From Rheinheimera lutimaris (GTDB taxonomy: Bacteria > Pseudomonadota > Gammaproteobacteria > Enterobacterales > Alteromonadaceae): DNA of 64,000 nucleotides. Both the position numbers and the translations under genes were made by a program. The stretch is from assembly GCF_013283795.1 (NCBI RefSeq), contig NZ_JABSOD010000009.1, positions 62,001 to 126,000 of the forward strand, in the 5' to 3' direction. The notes beneath the pieces are model-generated. The model was given only the letters and a program-made list of their open reading frames with translations. It had not been told where the DNA came from and ran no database searches. This document shows positions 1 through 9,007 of the stretch, piece after piece; position 1 is the stretch's first letter, and each line of letters starts with the position of its first letter.

Positions 1-1308
1 TGTTCGGCACCTTGTGTCGGTAAAATTTCTGATGCGGACTATCAACAACAGGTGCGCCTGGCCAGTTTATTTCTGCAAGGCAAAGATCAGCAGGTTATCG
101 ATGATCTGGTGCAGCAAATGGCAAAGGCCAGTGAGCAGCTGCAGTTTGAACAGGCGGCTCAGTATCGCGATAAAATTATTGCTCTGCGTAAAGTGCAGGA
201 GCAACAAAGCGTGAGCGGCGAGCATGATGAAATGGATGTTATCGGTTTTGTGTACTCTCATGGTGTAGCCGCTGTGCACGTGCTGTTTGTACGTGAACAA
301 AAAGTGCTGGGTAGCAAAGCTTACTTTCCTAAAGTGCCGGCTGACACGGCAGAAAGTGAGATTCTCAGTGCGTTTTTGTTGCAGTTTTATCTGGATGGTT
401 ACGGTAGCCACCAGATGCCACGCGAAATTGTCATTGCGCAGCCATTAGCGGAGATGGACGTTGTGGCTGCGGCTATCAGCGAAATTGCCGGACGAAAAGT
501 GAAAATTACTCATGCACAGCGCGGTGAAAAAGCACAGTACTTAAGTCTGGCACAGAAGAATGCGCAGTTATCCTGTGATAACAAACAATCGTTGGCGCAG
601 AAAATGGCATTACGATACCAACAATTACAGCAGTTGCTGCAGCTGCAGCAGCCAATAAACCGTATGGAGTGCTTTGACATCAGCCATACGATGGGGCAGG
701 CCACTATTGCCTCTTGCGTAGTGTTTGATGGCCAGGGGCCCTACAAAGCTGAATACCGGCGTTATAACGTCACCGGTATTACCGGTGGTGACGACTATGC
801 AGCGATGCAATTTGCTCTGAACAAACGTTACGGCAAGGTGCAGGACACGGAAAAAATTCCGGATATTATCTTTATTGACGGTGGGCAGGGCCAGTTGAAT
901 ACCGCTATCGCGCAGTTTGCTGAGTGGCCGCACGCTAAAATGCCATTATTGGTTGGTGTGGCTAAAGGCACCAGCCGCAAACCCGGACTGGAAACACTGA
1001 TTTTAGCGCAAAGTGGCCGCAGTATTAATTTACCGTCTGATGCGCCGGCACTGCATTTAATTCAGCAAATTCGCGACGAAGCGCACCGTTTTGCTATTAC
1101 CGGACATCGAAATAAGCGTGGTAAGGCGTTGATTAAAAGCCCGTTAGAGCAAGTGAAAGGCATAGGTGAGAAGCGCCGCCAGGCGTTGTTGCAATATTTG
1201 GGCGGCTTACAGGGTGTGATGCGGGCATCAGTTACTGAGCTGAGTTCCGTGCCCGGCATATCGAAGGCGCAGGCAGAAAACATTTACCAAGCCTGTCATA
1301 ACAAGTAG
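1..1308 (+). CDS. uvrC: Excinuclease ABC subunit C, 3' part (5' end outside window)
   Basis: UvrC makes both incisions around DNA lesions in nucleotide excision repair with UvrA and UvrB. The frame is open from base 1 and encodes 435 residues, against about 610 for the family, so the N-terminal GIY-YIG nuclease domain lies upstream of the window. Visible parts are the UVR coiled-coil motif (about residues 30-65 of the fragment), the RNase H-like endonuclease domain with the FDISH and IDGGQGQL motifs carrying acidic residues, and C-terminal tandem helix-hairpin-helix motifs (KGIGEKRR, VPGISKAQA). pgsA follows after 33 bp, the same order as in E. coli, so the two are probably co-transcribed. 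Confidence 0.97.
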   Translation, partial: CSAPCVGKISDADYQQQVRLASLFLQGKDQQVIDDLVQQMAKASEQLQFEQAAQYRDKIIALRKVQEQQSVSGEHDEMDVIGFVYSHGVAAVHVLFVREQKVLGSKAYFPKVPADTAESEILSAFLLQFYLDGYGSHQMPREIVIAQPLAEMDVVAAAISEIAGRKVKITHAQRGEKAQYLSLAQKNAQLSCDNKQSLAQKMALRYQQLQQLLQLQQPINRMECFDISHTMGQATIASCVVFDGQGPYKAEYRRYNVTGITGGDDYAAMQFALNKRYGKVQDTEKIPDIIFIDGGQGQLNTAIAQFAEWPHAKMPLLVGVAKGTSRKPGLETLILAQSGRSINLPSDAPALHLIQQIRDEAHRFAITGHRNKRGKALIKSPLEQVKGIGEKRRQALLQYLGGLQGVMRASVTELSSVPGISKAQAENIYQACHNK

Positions 1309-1341
1309 CATAGCGGCATAACTGCTGTAGAGAGTCTTAAG

Positions 1342-1896
1342 ATGTGGAATATTCCCAATCTGTTAACCCTGTTTCGTCTGTTTTTAATTCCGGTTTTTAT
1401 TCTGTGCTTTTATTCCGGCATTGAGAATGCCCGGTTTTGGGCCGCATTTGTGTTTTGGCTGGCAGCTATAACCGATGCGTTAGATGGTTATCTGGCGCGT
1501 AAGCTGGAGCAGTCGACGCCTTTCGGCGCTTTTTTGGATCCGGTAGCCGATAAAGTGATGGTTGCTGTGGCGTTAGTGTTAATTGCTGTAGACAGTGTTT
1601 CGCTGTGGGTGACCATTCCGGCCATTATTATGATTAGCCGTGAAATTGTCATTTCGGCATTGCGGGAATGGATGGCTGAACTGGGTAAACGTGCTAATGT
1701 GGCAGTGTCTAACCTGGGTAAGTACAAAACTATTGCGCAGATGTTGGCGTTAATCGGCTTAATTTGGCGGCCGGAGTTGTGGCTGGTAAGCTGGTTTACC
1801 CCGGCGGGGATGATTTTGTTATATGTCGCAACGGTACTTACGCTGTGGTCTATGTACAGTTATTTAAAAGCCGCTTGGCGTGACCTGGTGCATTAA
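1342..1896 (+). CDS. pgsA: CDP-diacylglycerol--glycerol-3-phosphate 3-phosphatidyltransferase
   Basis: PgsA catalyses the committed step to phosphatidylglycerol and cardiolipin in the inner membrane. The 184-residue protein begins with the family's typical N-terminus ([12 protein letters not shown]). It carries the complete CDP-alcohol phosphotransferase signature DG-x2-AR-x8-G-x3-D-x3-D at about residues 48-70 (DGYLAR, then G, then D and D in FLDPVADK). Several hydrophobic membrane segments follow. Length is normal. It sits between uvrC and a tRNA cluster, as in enterobacteria. Confidence 0.96.
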   Translation: MWNIPNLLTLFRLFLIPVFILCFYSGIENARFWAAFVFWLAAITDALDGYLARKLEQSTPFGAFLDPVADKVMVAVALVLIAVDSVSLWVTIPAIIMISREIVISALREWMAELGKRANVAVSNLGKYKTIAQMLALIGLIWRPELWLVSWFTPAGMILLYVATVLTLWSMYSYLKAAWRDLVH

Positions 1897-1970
1897 TAGC
1901 TGTTTTTGTTGTTAATTAGCGCAACTCAGTCAAATTTTAATCAGTCAGTCATAAAAGCAAAAATTTATTA

Positions 1971-1998
1971 TTGACTGGCTGAATTAAAACAGTAGAAT
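1971..1998 (+). promoter_or_regulatory. Sigma-70 promoter of the tRNA cluster
   Basis: TTGACT (1971-1976) and TAGAAT (1993-1998) are separated by 16 bp and lie 33 bp upstream of the first tRNA. The GC-rich stretch just after the -10 (GCGTCACG) resembles the discriminator of stringently controlled stable-RNA promoters. The hexamers are seen directly; stringent control is an inference. Confidence 0.7.
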
Positions 1999-2031
1999 GC
2001 GTCACGTGTTAAGGCACATGGCCATAACAAC

Positions 2032-2107
2032 GCGAGTATAGCTCAGCTGGTAGAGCGCGACCTTGCCAAGGTCGAGGTCACGAGTTCGAACCTCGTTACT
2101 CGCTCCA
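2032..2107 (+). tRNA. tRNA-Gly (GCC)
   Basis: A 76-nt cloverleaf with a 7-bp acceptor stem (GCGAGTA paired with TACTCGC), encoded CCA, the T-loop GTTCGAACC, and anticodon GCC at 2065-2067. Its sequence is identical to the tRNA at 2378-2453. Corresponds in position to glyW of the E. coli glyW-cysT-leuZ operon. Confidence 0.97.
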
Positions 2108-2137
2108 ACTCTTTCAAAGAGTGTAAATTGTTTGATT

Positions 2138-2211
2138 GGCGGGTTGGCAGAGTGGCCATGCAGCGGATTGCAAATCCGTCCACCTCGGTTCGACTCCGGG
2201 ACCCGCCTCCA
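2138..2211 (+). tRNA. tRNA-Cys (GCA)
   Basis: A 74-nt tRNA with acceptor stem GGCGGGT/ACCCGCC, encoded CCA and anticodon GCA at 2170-2172 within a CGGAT/ATCCG stem. It is second in the cluster, matching cysT in the enterobacterial order. Confidence 0.97.
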
Positions 2212-2260
2212 TAACATGTTATGCTGTTTTGAGTCGGAAAATGATACAGTAAAGTTGTCT

Positions 2261-2347
2261 GCCCGGGTGGTGAAATCGGTAGACACAAGGGATTTAAAAT
2301 CCCTCGCTCGAAAGGGCGTGCCGGTTCAAGTCCGGCCCCGGGCACCA
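2261..2347 (+). tRNA. tRNA-Leu (TAA)
   Basis: An 87-nt class II tRNA with acceptor stem GCCCGGG/CCCGGGC, a long variable arm and encoded CCA. The anticodon TAA is at 2295-2297, in a 7-nt loop closed by AGGGA/TCCCT. It matches leuZ in the conserved order. Confidence 0.97.
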
Positions 2348-2377
2348 TTACTCATTAAGAGTAAATACCAGATTTAT

Positions 2378-2453
2378 GCGAGTATAGCTCAGCTGGTAGA
2401 GCGCGACCTTGCCAAGGTCGAGGTCACGAGTTCGAACCTCGTTACTCGCTCCA
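2378..2453 (+). tRNA. tRNA-Gly (GCC), second identical copy
   Basis: All 76 nt are identical to the tRNA at 2032-2107, with anticodon GCC at 2411-2413. The spacers around the two copies differ, so the duplicated unit seems limited to the tRNA itself. It is the last gene of the cluster, directly before a terminator. Confidence 0.97.
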
Positions 2454-2460
2454 AATACGA

Positions 2461-2488
2461 AAAAACGCAGCCTGTTGGCTGCGTTTTT
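2461..2488 (+). terminator. Bidirectional intrinsic terminator
   Basis: A perfect hairpin, AAAAACGCAGCC / GGCTGCGTTTTT with loop TGTT, ends the tRNA operon. Because both flanks carry A/T runs it can also end the minus-strand transporter gene that stops at 2504. Confidence 0.9.
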
Positions 2489-2503
2489 CGTTTCTGCTAC
2501 AAC

Positions 2504-3946
2504 TTAAAAGTCAAAGATATGTGGTGCTATGGTTATTACTGCCAGAGTAATAAATAAAATAGCCACGATATTAAGCACTAAACCGGCTTTTACCATATCG
2601 ATAATTTTCAGCTTGCCGGAAGCGAATACAATCGCATTGGGCGGGGTGGCTACCGGCATCATAAAAGCACAACTTGCAGCAACGGCTGCCGGTATTACCA
2701 ACATAGCCGCAGACGTATCTAATGATATCGCTACCGGCCCCAGCAGCGGCAAAAATGCTGCTGCAGTGGCTGTGTTGCTGGTGATCTCAGTGAGAAAAAT
2801 AATCACCGTGGTTACCAGCATAATCAGTAACAGCAAATTAATACTGCCAAGTTGACCAATTTGGCCGGCAATATAGCCGGATAAGCCGGAGTTATCTATT
2901 TGTGTTGCCAGGGTTAAGCCACCGCCAAACAGCAATAACACGCCCCAGGGTAGCTTTTGACAATCTTCCCACTGTAAAATGCGTTGTCCGCTGCTAAGCG
3001 ATACCGGTAGTACAAACAGCAAGGTTGCAGCAAATACAGCAATAAGGGTGTCATCCAGCTTAATGCCGCTAAGCTGGCTTAACGGGCCGCGAAAAATCCA
3101 GCAAAATGCTGCCAATATAAAAACGGCCAACACCAGTTTTTCAGCATTATGCATAGCACCAAGTGCGCTGAGCTTTTTACGGTACATGGTGCGGCTGTCT
3201 ATTGTGGCTATGTTGTCCAGTCGGAAATGAACCTGTGTCAGCCAAAACCAGCACACCAACAGTAAGCTTATGGACAGAGGCACGCCAAACAGCATCCAAT
3301 CGCTGAAGCTGAGCTGCAACTGATAACTGCGCTCCAGATAAGCGGCTAACAAGGCATTGGGTGGTGTGCCGATTAACGTAGCAATACCGCCGATACTGGC
3401 GGCATAAGCAATAGACAATAAAATGGCTTTGGCAAAGTTATCGTTACTGACACCTTGTTCTTGTTGCATAGCAATAATGGATAAACCAATCGGCAACATC
3501 ATCACGGCAGTGGCGGTGTTAGACATCCACATCGACAAAAAAGCGGTTACCAGCATAATGCCGGCAATCTGCTGGCTGGGTTTACTGCCCACTAACAACA
3601 TGGTCATTAGCGCAATACGCTTGTGCAGGTTCCAGCGCTCCATCGCAATTGACAGCACAAAGCCGCCCAGAAACAGGAAAATCAGCGGGTGAGCATAAGG
3701 CGCGGTAACATTGCCAATGCTATCCAGACTAAGCAAGGGCACTATTGCAATCGGCAGCAGAGCGGTAACCGGAATAGGCACCGGCTCAGTGATCCACCAC
3801 AGCGCCATCCAGCCGGTAAGCCCGGTAATTAACCAGGCATTGGCTGACATGCCGGTAAACCAGGGCGGACTTAGCAGGGTGAGTAAAAATAACAACGGGC
3901 CGGCCAGCAGGGTAATGTAATACGGCAATTTAAACTGAAAAGACAT
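2504..3946 (-). CDS. SLC13/DASS-family sodium-coupled anion symporter
   Basis: This 480-residue inner-membrane protein belongs to the divalent anion:Na+ symporter family, which imports di- and tricarboxylates or sulfate. The family's two paired Ser-Asn-Thr sites are visible (SNTATAVMM and SNTATAAAF), each followed later by a PPNA loop (GTPPNAL and ATPPNAI), as expected from the internal inverted repeat. About 11-12 hydrophobic segments span the chain. The start has a good ribosome site (AAGGA). The substrate cannot be read from sequence; C4-dicarboxylates are the likeliest guess. It lies 17 bp after rluF on the same strand, so they may share a transcript. Confidence 0.88.
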   Translation of the reverse strand: MSFQFKLPYYITLLAGPLLFLLTLLSPPWFTGMSANAWLITGLTGWMALWWITEPVPIPVTALLPIAIVPLLSLDSIGNVTAPYAHPLIFLFLGGFVLSIAMERWNLHKRIALMTMLLVGSKPSQQIAGIMLVTAFLSMWMSNTATAVMMLPIGLSIIAMQQEQGVSNDNFAKAILLSIAYAASIGGIATLIGTPPNALLAAYLERSYQLQLSFSDWMLFGVPLSISLLLVCWFWLTQVHFRLDNIATIDSRTMYRKKLSALGAMHNAEKLVLAVFILAAFCWIFRGPLSQLSGIKLDDTLIAVFAATLLFVLPVSLSSGQRILQWEDCQKLPWGVLLLFGGGLTLATQIDNSGLSGYIAGQIGQLGSINLLLLIMLVTTVIIFLTEITSNTATAAAFLPLLGPVAISLDTSAAMLVIPAAVAASCAFMMPVATPPNAIVFASGKLKIIDMVKAGLVLNIVAILFITLAVITIAPHIFDF

Positions 3947-3963
3947 AACCGGTCCTTATGGCG

Positions 3964-4722
3964 TTAATCATCAAAGCTATTATTATCTGCTGCGGTGTCT
4001 GCTGTTTTGCTTGAGGTCAATAATTGCGCTTCGAGCATGCGTATTTCCATATCGTCTAACAGCCGCCATTGGCCGGGCTTTAATCCGGCGACACGGATAT
4101 GCATGATGCGGGTGCGTTTCAGTGTCTTTACATCATAGCCCAGGTGCTCGCACATGCGGCGTATTTGCCGGTTCAGGCCTTGGGTAAGGATAATGGAAAA
4201 ACTCTGTTTGGAGCGCTGCTGTGCAGTACAGGGCAGGGTTACTGTGTCGAGTATTGGTACGCCACGGCTCATTTGCTGAATAAAGCGCTCAGTGATCGGC
4301 TTATTAACCGTCACCACATACTCTTTATCATGAGCATTGCCGGCACGCAGAATTTTATTCACGATGTCACCGTCGTTGGTTAAAAATATCAGCCCTTCAG
4401 AGGGCTTGTCCAGGCGGCCGATGGGAAAGATCCGCTCCGGGTAACGAATGGCGTCGATAATATTACCGTGAATATGGCGCTCGGTTGTGCAGGTAATGCC
4501 CACCGGTTTGTGATACGCCAAATAAACCCGCTTTGGCTTGGCTTTTAACGGCTTGCCGTCAATCAGCACCTGATCACTGTCACTGACTTTTAAACCTACC
4601 GGCGCCACAGCACCATTTACAGTAACCAGGCCATTTTCGATAAATTTGTCGGCCTCACGGCGTGAACAAAAGCCGGTATCACTGATAAATTTATTTAAGC
4701 GGTAAAGGGTGACATCAGACAT
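3964..4722 (-). CDS. rluF: 23S rRNA pseudouridine synthase RluF
   Basis: RluF isomerises uridine to pseudouridine at position 2604 of 23S rRNA. The protein has an N-terminal S4 RNA-binding domain (RLNKFISDTGFCSRREADKF) and then the RsuA-type catalytic domain with GRLDKPSEGL, which holds the catalytic Asp. The stretches LRAGNAHDKEY and LNRQIRRMCEHLGY closely match E. coli RluF rather than RluB or RluE. The frame stays open to 4815, but the ATG at 4722 (MSDVTLYRLNKF) fits the family's N-terminus, giving 252 residues. Confidence 0.92.
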   Translation of the reverse strand: MSDVTLYRLNKFISDTGFCSRREADKFIENGLVTVNGAVAPVGLKVSDSDQVLIDGKPLKAKPKRVYLAYHKPVGITCTTERHIHGNIIDAIRYPERIFPIGRLDKPSEGLIFLTNDGDIVNKILRAGNAHDKEYVVTVNKPITERFIQQMSRGVPILDTVTLPCTAQQRSKQSFSIILTQGLNRQIRRMCEHLGYDVKTLKRTRIMHIRVAGLKPGQWRLLDDMEIRMLEAQLLTSSKTADTAADNNSFDD

Positions 4723-4801
4723 AAAAGCACTAGATTCCGATAGGATTTTACAATGGCGATAGTGTAGGGGCTTAAACTGTTTTGCGCTACCGTCGAAACG
4801 C

Positions 4802-4829
4802 AAAAGGCCTGGCAATACCAGGCCTTTTT
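4802..4829 (-). terminator. Intrinsic terminator of the tubulin-like gene
   Basis: A hairpin of AAAAGGCCTGG and CCAGGCCTTTTT with a 5-nt loop lies 15 bp after the stop of the gene at 4845-7028. It separates that gene from rluF downstream, so the tubulin-like gene appears to be monocistronic. Confidence 0.88.
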
Positions 4830-4844
4830 AGCGTGATACTACAG

Positions 4845-7028
4845 CTACTCTTTCGGCTCGGCTTTTTTGCTTTGTTGTGAGTTAAGTGAAATAACCTTCG
4901 TTTTGCTGATTTTGTGCCGGTAAATTTCCCGCAGGTATTTAATGGCTTTTTTGACACTGTCGCGACTTAAGCGAATATCGTTAATTGAGACAAATTTATC
5001 TTTATTATGAATAAGCTCACGGTATTTCTTCTCATACATCGGTTTGATGGCATACCAGTTGGTATCGAGAATTTTGGCCGGGTTTTCAAACTCGTGCAGC
5101 ATATTGTCCAGTGCTGTCTCATCAAACTCATTTGAACGGATAAATTCTAACATTGCTTTATCTAACTGCTCGTCAAAGCGATAATTGTCTTTGGCAAAAC
5201 AACGTTTAATAAAGGCGACGATTAAGGTGAGGAAATCGTCACTTAAACACGGGCTTTTTACGATAAGCGTGGTAAGCGAAATGTTGGCTGAAGCACCAAT
5301 AACCAGTGCATAACGTTTTAATGTGGTGTTTGGAAACAGCGAATTTAAGTGCGATTTTAGCCGGTTTAAATCCATGTAGGACAATTTGTAGTCTTTAGGC
5401 AATGAAACGATAGACACCACAGACGAGCAGTTTTTAAAGAAATGCAGATCTTTAAGCTCGGCGGCGTTATAACCGTTTTTCACATAGCTGTTAAGTGTCT
5501 CGCGATAGCGGCCGGATTCAATCGGCAGCAAGCTGATACCTTCAATGGCCTGGGTTACTTTGTTAAAGTGCGGCAAATCTATCGAGCGGAAAAACAGATC
5601 ATCAATATTCAGGCCGCCACCGGCTTTATCAAACAACTTCAGCTTTTCTGCATTACTGTCACCCGGGATCACGGATTCGGCATAAGCTACTGCCACCGGG
5701 CCTGCCAGGCTCATAAACAAGTCATTGGCGTCTAAGCGAATTGTTTCACCGATATCGATACCGGCACGACGGAAGTAGTTCTCGTCATAGTCAGTGGTTA
5801 CCGCCTGGGCGGTTAAAATATTGAAAATCTGCTGAGAAATATACTGGTTAGCGTATTTTTCCATAGCATTTACATCGATATGCTGAATACCGCCGTCATC
5901 TGTTTCTTCGGCATAACGCATAATATCATTTGAAATCAGCATCATGGCATTCCACGGACGGATCCGGTGCATTACACTGGACTCGCTGCTGTCTTCGTTG
6001 TCAAAGTTGTAAGAGAAATCCCACTCTTCTGCCAGATACTTACACAGCAACCGGCCGGCATTAATGTGTAATGCTTCGGACATTTCTACGCCATGATCAG
6101 AAATGTTCGGCAAAATACAAATACCACTGGTAAAAATAGGCTCAAACACAAAAGAATGGCCACGGTTTTCTTCGTCTTCGCCCATAGTGCGGGTATCGAA
6201 GGTTTTACTCATATAAGCATATTGCTGTGCCAGGCCAAATTCCGATGCCATGCCGGAGCCGGTACCACCGCCTGCACTGAAAATATAAAAATACAGCCGC
6301 GATTGGTTGGCTTTAATGCCGCAGGAATCGATAAGATAGGAGTGAATATGTTTCCAGTCGGTATTAGCAAAACGCTGGGTGTCTTTATTCAGAATAATTT
6401 TTGCTAAATACTGACCCAAAATAGGCGCATTACCGGCGCCGCCGGCGTGTACTTCAGACAAGTCCATGATTTTCATCTTGGTGTAATCATGTAAAAAGCC
6501 GCTTTTTTCGCCTTTATGCGAAAAGCGGATACGGCCTTCGATATCTTTGTCCAGATCGCCGAGCATGACTAACGGCTCGATCAAAAATACCGGTTTTACC
6601 GCTTGCGAGTTGGATAAATGCAAGCTGCGTTTAATCCAGCGCATCGGCCGGTATTCCTGCTCACGGGTTTGTTTTTCTTCGTTATTAAATTCACTTAAAT
6701 AAAAGTTTCGCGCGTTATAAACCAACGACGCCACGTCCAGGGCAATATTAGAGCCACAGCGGCCCAAACCAATTAAGCACACCGACGGAAAATGTTGCTG
6801 CTTACGGCTTTGGATTTCATTGTCCGGGTTTGACACCGGAAACACGCTGCTGCGCAAGGCATCCAGATTGGTCAGAATTTTGTTGATATCGCGTTCGGTA
6901 AAATACATATAACGGTCACTGGCAAAGGACGGTGCCAGAGGTGGCTGCGGCGTTTTCTTTGCCGCTGTTTTAACAATTACCACATCATCTTGTGCGCTTT
7001 GGTCTGTTTTTGTTTTGATATTCATCAT
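4845..7028 (-). CDS. Tubulin/FtsZ-like GTPase domain protein (Tubulin_2-like)
   Basis: A 727-residue protein of the tubulin/FtsZ superfamily, not FtsZ itself (which is about 400 residues). The nucleotide-binding loops are recognisable in order: GLGRCGSN (87-94), GAGNAP (197-202), the tubulin signature AGGGTGSG (252-259), a conserved Asn in HINAGR (323), and a T7-like LDANDL (432-437) holding the acidic pair that would activate GTP hydrolysis in the neighbouring subunit. About 80 residues precede the domain. The C-terminal third (450-727) is unassigned and ends in a lysine-rich tail. No signal peptide or membrane span is seen. It is probably a cytoplasmic filament former or a regulator derived from one; its role is unknown. 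It appears monocistronic with a ribosome site AGGAAG. Confidence 0.82.
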   Translation of the reverse strand: MMNIKTKTDQSAQDDVVIVKTAAKKTPQPPLAPSFASDRYMYFTERDINKILTNLDALRSSVFPVSNPDNEIQSRKQQHFPSVCLIGLGRCGSNIALDVASLVYNARNFYLSEFNNEEKQTREQEYRPMRWIKRSLHLSNSQAVKPVFLIEPLVMLGDLDKDIEGRIRFSHKGEKSGFLHDYTKMKIMDLSEVHAGGAGNAPILGQYLAKIILNKDTQRFANTDWKHIHSYLIDSCGIKANQSRLYFYIFSAGGGTGSGMASEFGLAQQYAYMSKTFDTRTMGEDEENRGHSFVFEPIFTSGICILPNISDHGVEMSEALHINAGRLLCKYLAEEWDFSYNFDNEDSSESSVMHRIRPWNAMMLISNDIMRYAEETDDGGIQHIDVNAMEKYANQYISQQIFNILTAQAVTTDYDENYFRRAGIDIGETIRLDANDLFMSLAGPVAVAYAESVIPGDSNAEKLKLFDKAGGGLNIDDLFFRSIDLPHFNKVTQAIEGISLLPIESGRYRETLNSYVKNGYNAAELKDLHFFKNCSSVVSIVSLPKDYKLSYMDLNRLKSHLNSLFPNTTLKRYALVIGASANISLTTLIVKSPCLSDDFLTLIVAFIKRCFAKDNYRFDEQLDKAMLEFIRSNEFDETALDNMLHEFENPAKILDTNWYAIKPMYEKKYRELIHNKDKFVSINDIRLSRDSVKKAIKYLREIYRHKISKTKVISLNSQQSKKAEPKE

Positions 7029-7241
7029 GCTACTTCCTGTCTCTGGCGAGGCGTTACTGCTGATAATAAAATTACGGTCAGTATTAAAAGTAGTAGTTGT
7101 TTAAAATTAAGCCAACGAAACGGTTAAAAATGATGTGATTTGCGCTGAAAACATGCAAGGCGGAAGATTTGTTAAAACAATAGCTTAATAAAGCAGCGTA
7201 CTATAAAAGCCTGATACTGATACAGTACGCTGTTGCCGGAT

Positions 7242-8891
7242 TTACATATTGGGATAATTGGGGCCGCCGGCGCCTTCCGGCGTTACCCAGGTGATATTTT
7301 GTGCGGGGTCTTTAATATCACAGGTTTTACAATGAATACAGTTTTGAGCATTGATTTGAAATTTCGGCTGGTTGCTGTCGTCCTGAATAATTTCATATAC
7401 GCCGGCGGGGCAGTAGCGCTGCGCCGGTTCATTGTATTTCACCAGGTTTACGGCCACAGGAATAGTGCTGTCGGTCAGCTTTAAGTGACAGGGTTGCTCT
7501 TCTTCATGGTTGGTATTGGATAAATACACTGACGATAAGCGGTCAAAGCTCAACACATTATCCGGTTTGGCGTACTGAATTACCTCAGCTTCGGCGGCCG
7601 GTTTAAGTTGGGCGTAATCATGTGTGTCATCTTTGAGGGTAAAGGGCAGTTTGCCGCCAAACCAGTTTTGCTCCAGCGTATTAAAAGCGCCGCCCCAGAA
7701 GGTGCCGAACTTATGCATGGCCGGACCAAAGTTACGTGAACAGTATAACTCTTCGTGCAACCAGCTGCCTTTGACTGCATCAGCAAAGGCTGTTAAGTCT
7801 TTACCGCCGTTATCATCTTGCGTAAGCGCGTTAAACAAGGTTTCGGCGGCCAGCATGCCGGATTTCATCGCGGTATGGTTACCTTTGATTTTGGCAAAGT
7901 TTAACGTGCCGGCATCGCAACCCACCAGTAAGCCGCCGTTAAAACTCATTTTGGGTAAGCTGTTCAGGCCGCCTTTAGCAATGGCACGGGCGCCGTAACT
8001 GACGCGCTTGCCGCCGCTCAGGTATTGGCTTATTACCGGGTGCTGCTTGTAGCGTTGAAACTCTTCAAACGGGTTTAAATGCGGGTTGCTATAATTCAGG
8101 TCGACAATTAATCCCACCACGATTTGTTGGCTTTCGGCGTGATATAAGTAACCACCGCCGGTAGTATCAGCACTTAACGGCCAACCAGCTGAGTGAACCA
8201 CCAAACCGGCATGATGCTTTGCTGCCGACACATCCCAGATCTCTTTAAAACCCAGTGCATAATGTTGCGGTGATTTGCCGGCATCAAGTTTAAAGTGCTG
8301 AATAAGTTGTTTACCCAGATGGCCGCGGCAACCTTCGGCAAACACGGTGTATTTAGCGCGCAGTTCCATCCCTGGGACAAAGCTGTCTTTAGGCTGGCCG
8401 TGCTTATCCAGCCCCATATCGCCAATCAGAATGCCCGTGACGACATCCTCTTCTATTAATACTTCGCTGGCGGCAAAACCCGGAAAGATTTCCACGCCCA
8501 GTTGCTCGGCCTGCTGCGCTAACCAGCGACACAGGTTAGCAATGGACACCACATAGTTACCGCTGTTATGCATGGTTTTCGGCACCAAAAAGCCGGGCAA
8601 CTTAGTGGCTTTTGCTGCGTCTTTAAACAGGTAAATATCGTCGTGAGTAACCGGGGTCGTCACCGGTGCGCCAAGCTGCTGCCAATCGGGCAGTAGTTCG
8701 TTTAATGCACGAGGCTCAAATACGGCGCCGGATAAAATATGTGCGCCCACTTCTGAGCCTTTTTCCACCACACATACAGTCAGTTCTTTTGCCGCCGTTT
8801 TGGCCTGTTGCATCAATCTGATGGCAGTAGACAACCCGGCCGGACCGGCACCTACTATTACGACATCGAATTCCATTGATTCTCTTTGCAC
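7242..8891 (-). CDS. Electron transfer flavoprotein-ubiquinone oxidoreductase
   Basis: ETF-QO moves electrons from reduced ETF to membrane ubiquinone, linking fatty-acid and branched-chain amino-acid oxidation to respiration. The 549-residue protein has an N-terminal FAD motif (VVIVGAGPAGLS, about 10-21), the central quinone-binding region, and a C-terminal 4Fe-4S site (C-IHC-KTC, then the closing GGPNYPNM). The start is GTG at 8891: it has an AGAGG ribosome site and the resulting N-terminus (MQRESMEFDVV) matches the pattern I recall for Pseudomonas homologues; an ATG at 8876 is the alternative. It is divergent from etfBA and shares a LiuR-like operator region with them. Confidence 0.96.
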   Translation of the reverse strand: MQRESMEFDVVIVGAGPAGLSTAIRLMQQAKTAAKELTVCVVEKGSEVGAHILSGAVFEPRALNELLPDWQQLGAPVTTPVTHDDIYLFKDAAKATKLPGFLVPKTMHNSGNYVVSIANLCRWLAQQAEQLGVEIFPGFAASEVLIEEDVVTGILIGDMGLDKHGQPKDSFVPGMELRAKYTVFAEGCRGHLGKQLIQHFKLDAGKSPQHYALGFKEIWDVSAAKHHAGLVVHSAGWPLSADTTGGGYLYHAESQQIVVGLIVDLNYSNPHLNPFEEFQRYKQHPVISQYLSGGKRVSYGARAIAKGGLNSLPKMSFNGGLLVGCDAGTLNFAKIKGNHTAMKSGMLAAETLFNALTQDDNGGKDLTAFADAVKGSWLHEELYCSRNFGPAMHKFGTFWGGAFNTLEQNWFGGKLPFTLKDDTHDYAQLKPAAEAEVIQYAKPDNVLSFDRLSSVYLSNTNHEEEQPCHLKLTDSTIPVAVNLVKYNEPAQRYCPAGVYEIIQDDSNQPKFQINAQNCIHCKTCDIKDPAQNITWVTPEGAGGPNYPNM

Positions 8892-8962
8892 AGTGCTGAC
8901 CTCTTGGAGTTTATTATTTACAGCTTAAGCTGCTTTTATCATGCTGTTAAGGGTATTGCAGG

Positions 8963-8978
8963 TTGACGTTAACGTCAA
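8963..8978. promoter_or_regulatory. LiuR-like operator for the ETF-QO gene
   Basis: TTGACGTTAACGTCAA is a perfect 16-bp palindrome, 85 bp upstream of the ETF-QO start. It resembles the MerR-family LiuR motif (TTTACGTTAACGTAAA-like) known to control branched-chain amino-acid degradation genes in gammaproteobacteria. Read on the minus strand it is preceded by CTTACT plus one base and followed by CC and TGCAAT, which could be -35 and -10 elements 19 bp apart. Confidence 0.7.
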
Positions 8979-9007
8979 CAGTAAGTAGATTGTGGCAAAC
9001 TAAACCA

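Noticed and set aside
2063-2557. 164-codon plus-strand open frame across the tRNA cluster
   Set aside because: It runs through three tRNA genes and the terminator; it is not a protein gene.
4723-4815. Upstream extension of rluF by 31 codons
   Set aside because: The extra residues do not resemble RluF and overlap the terminator hairpin at 4802-4829.
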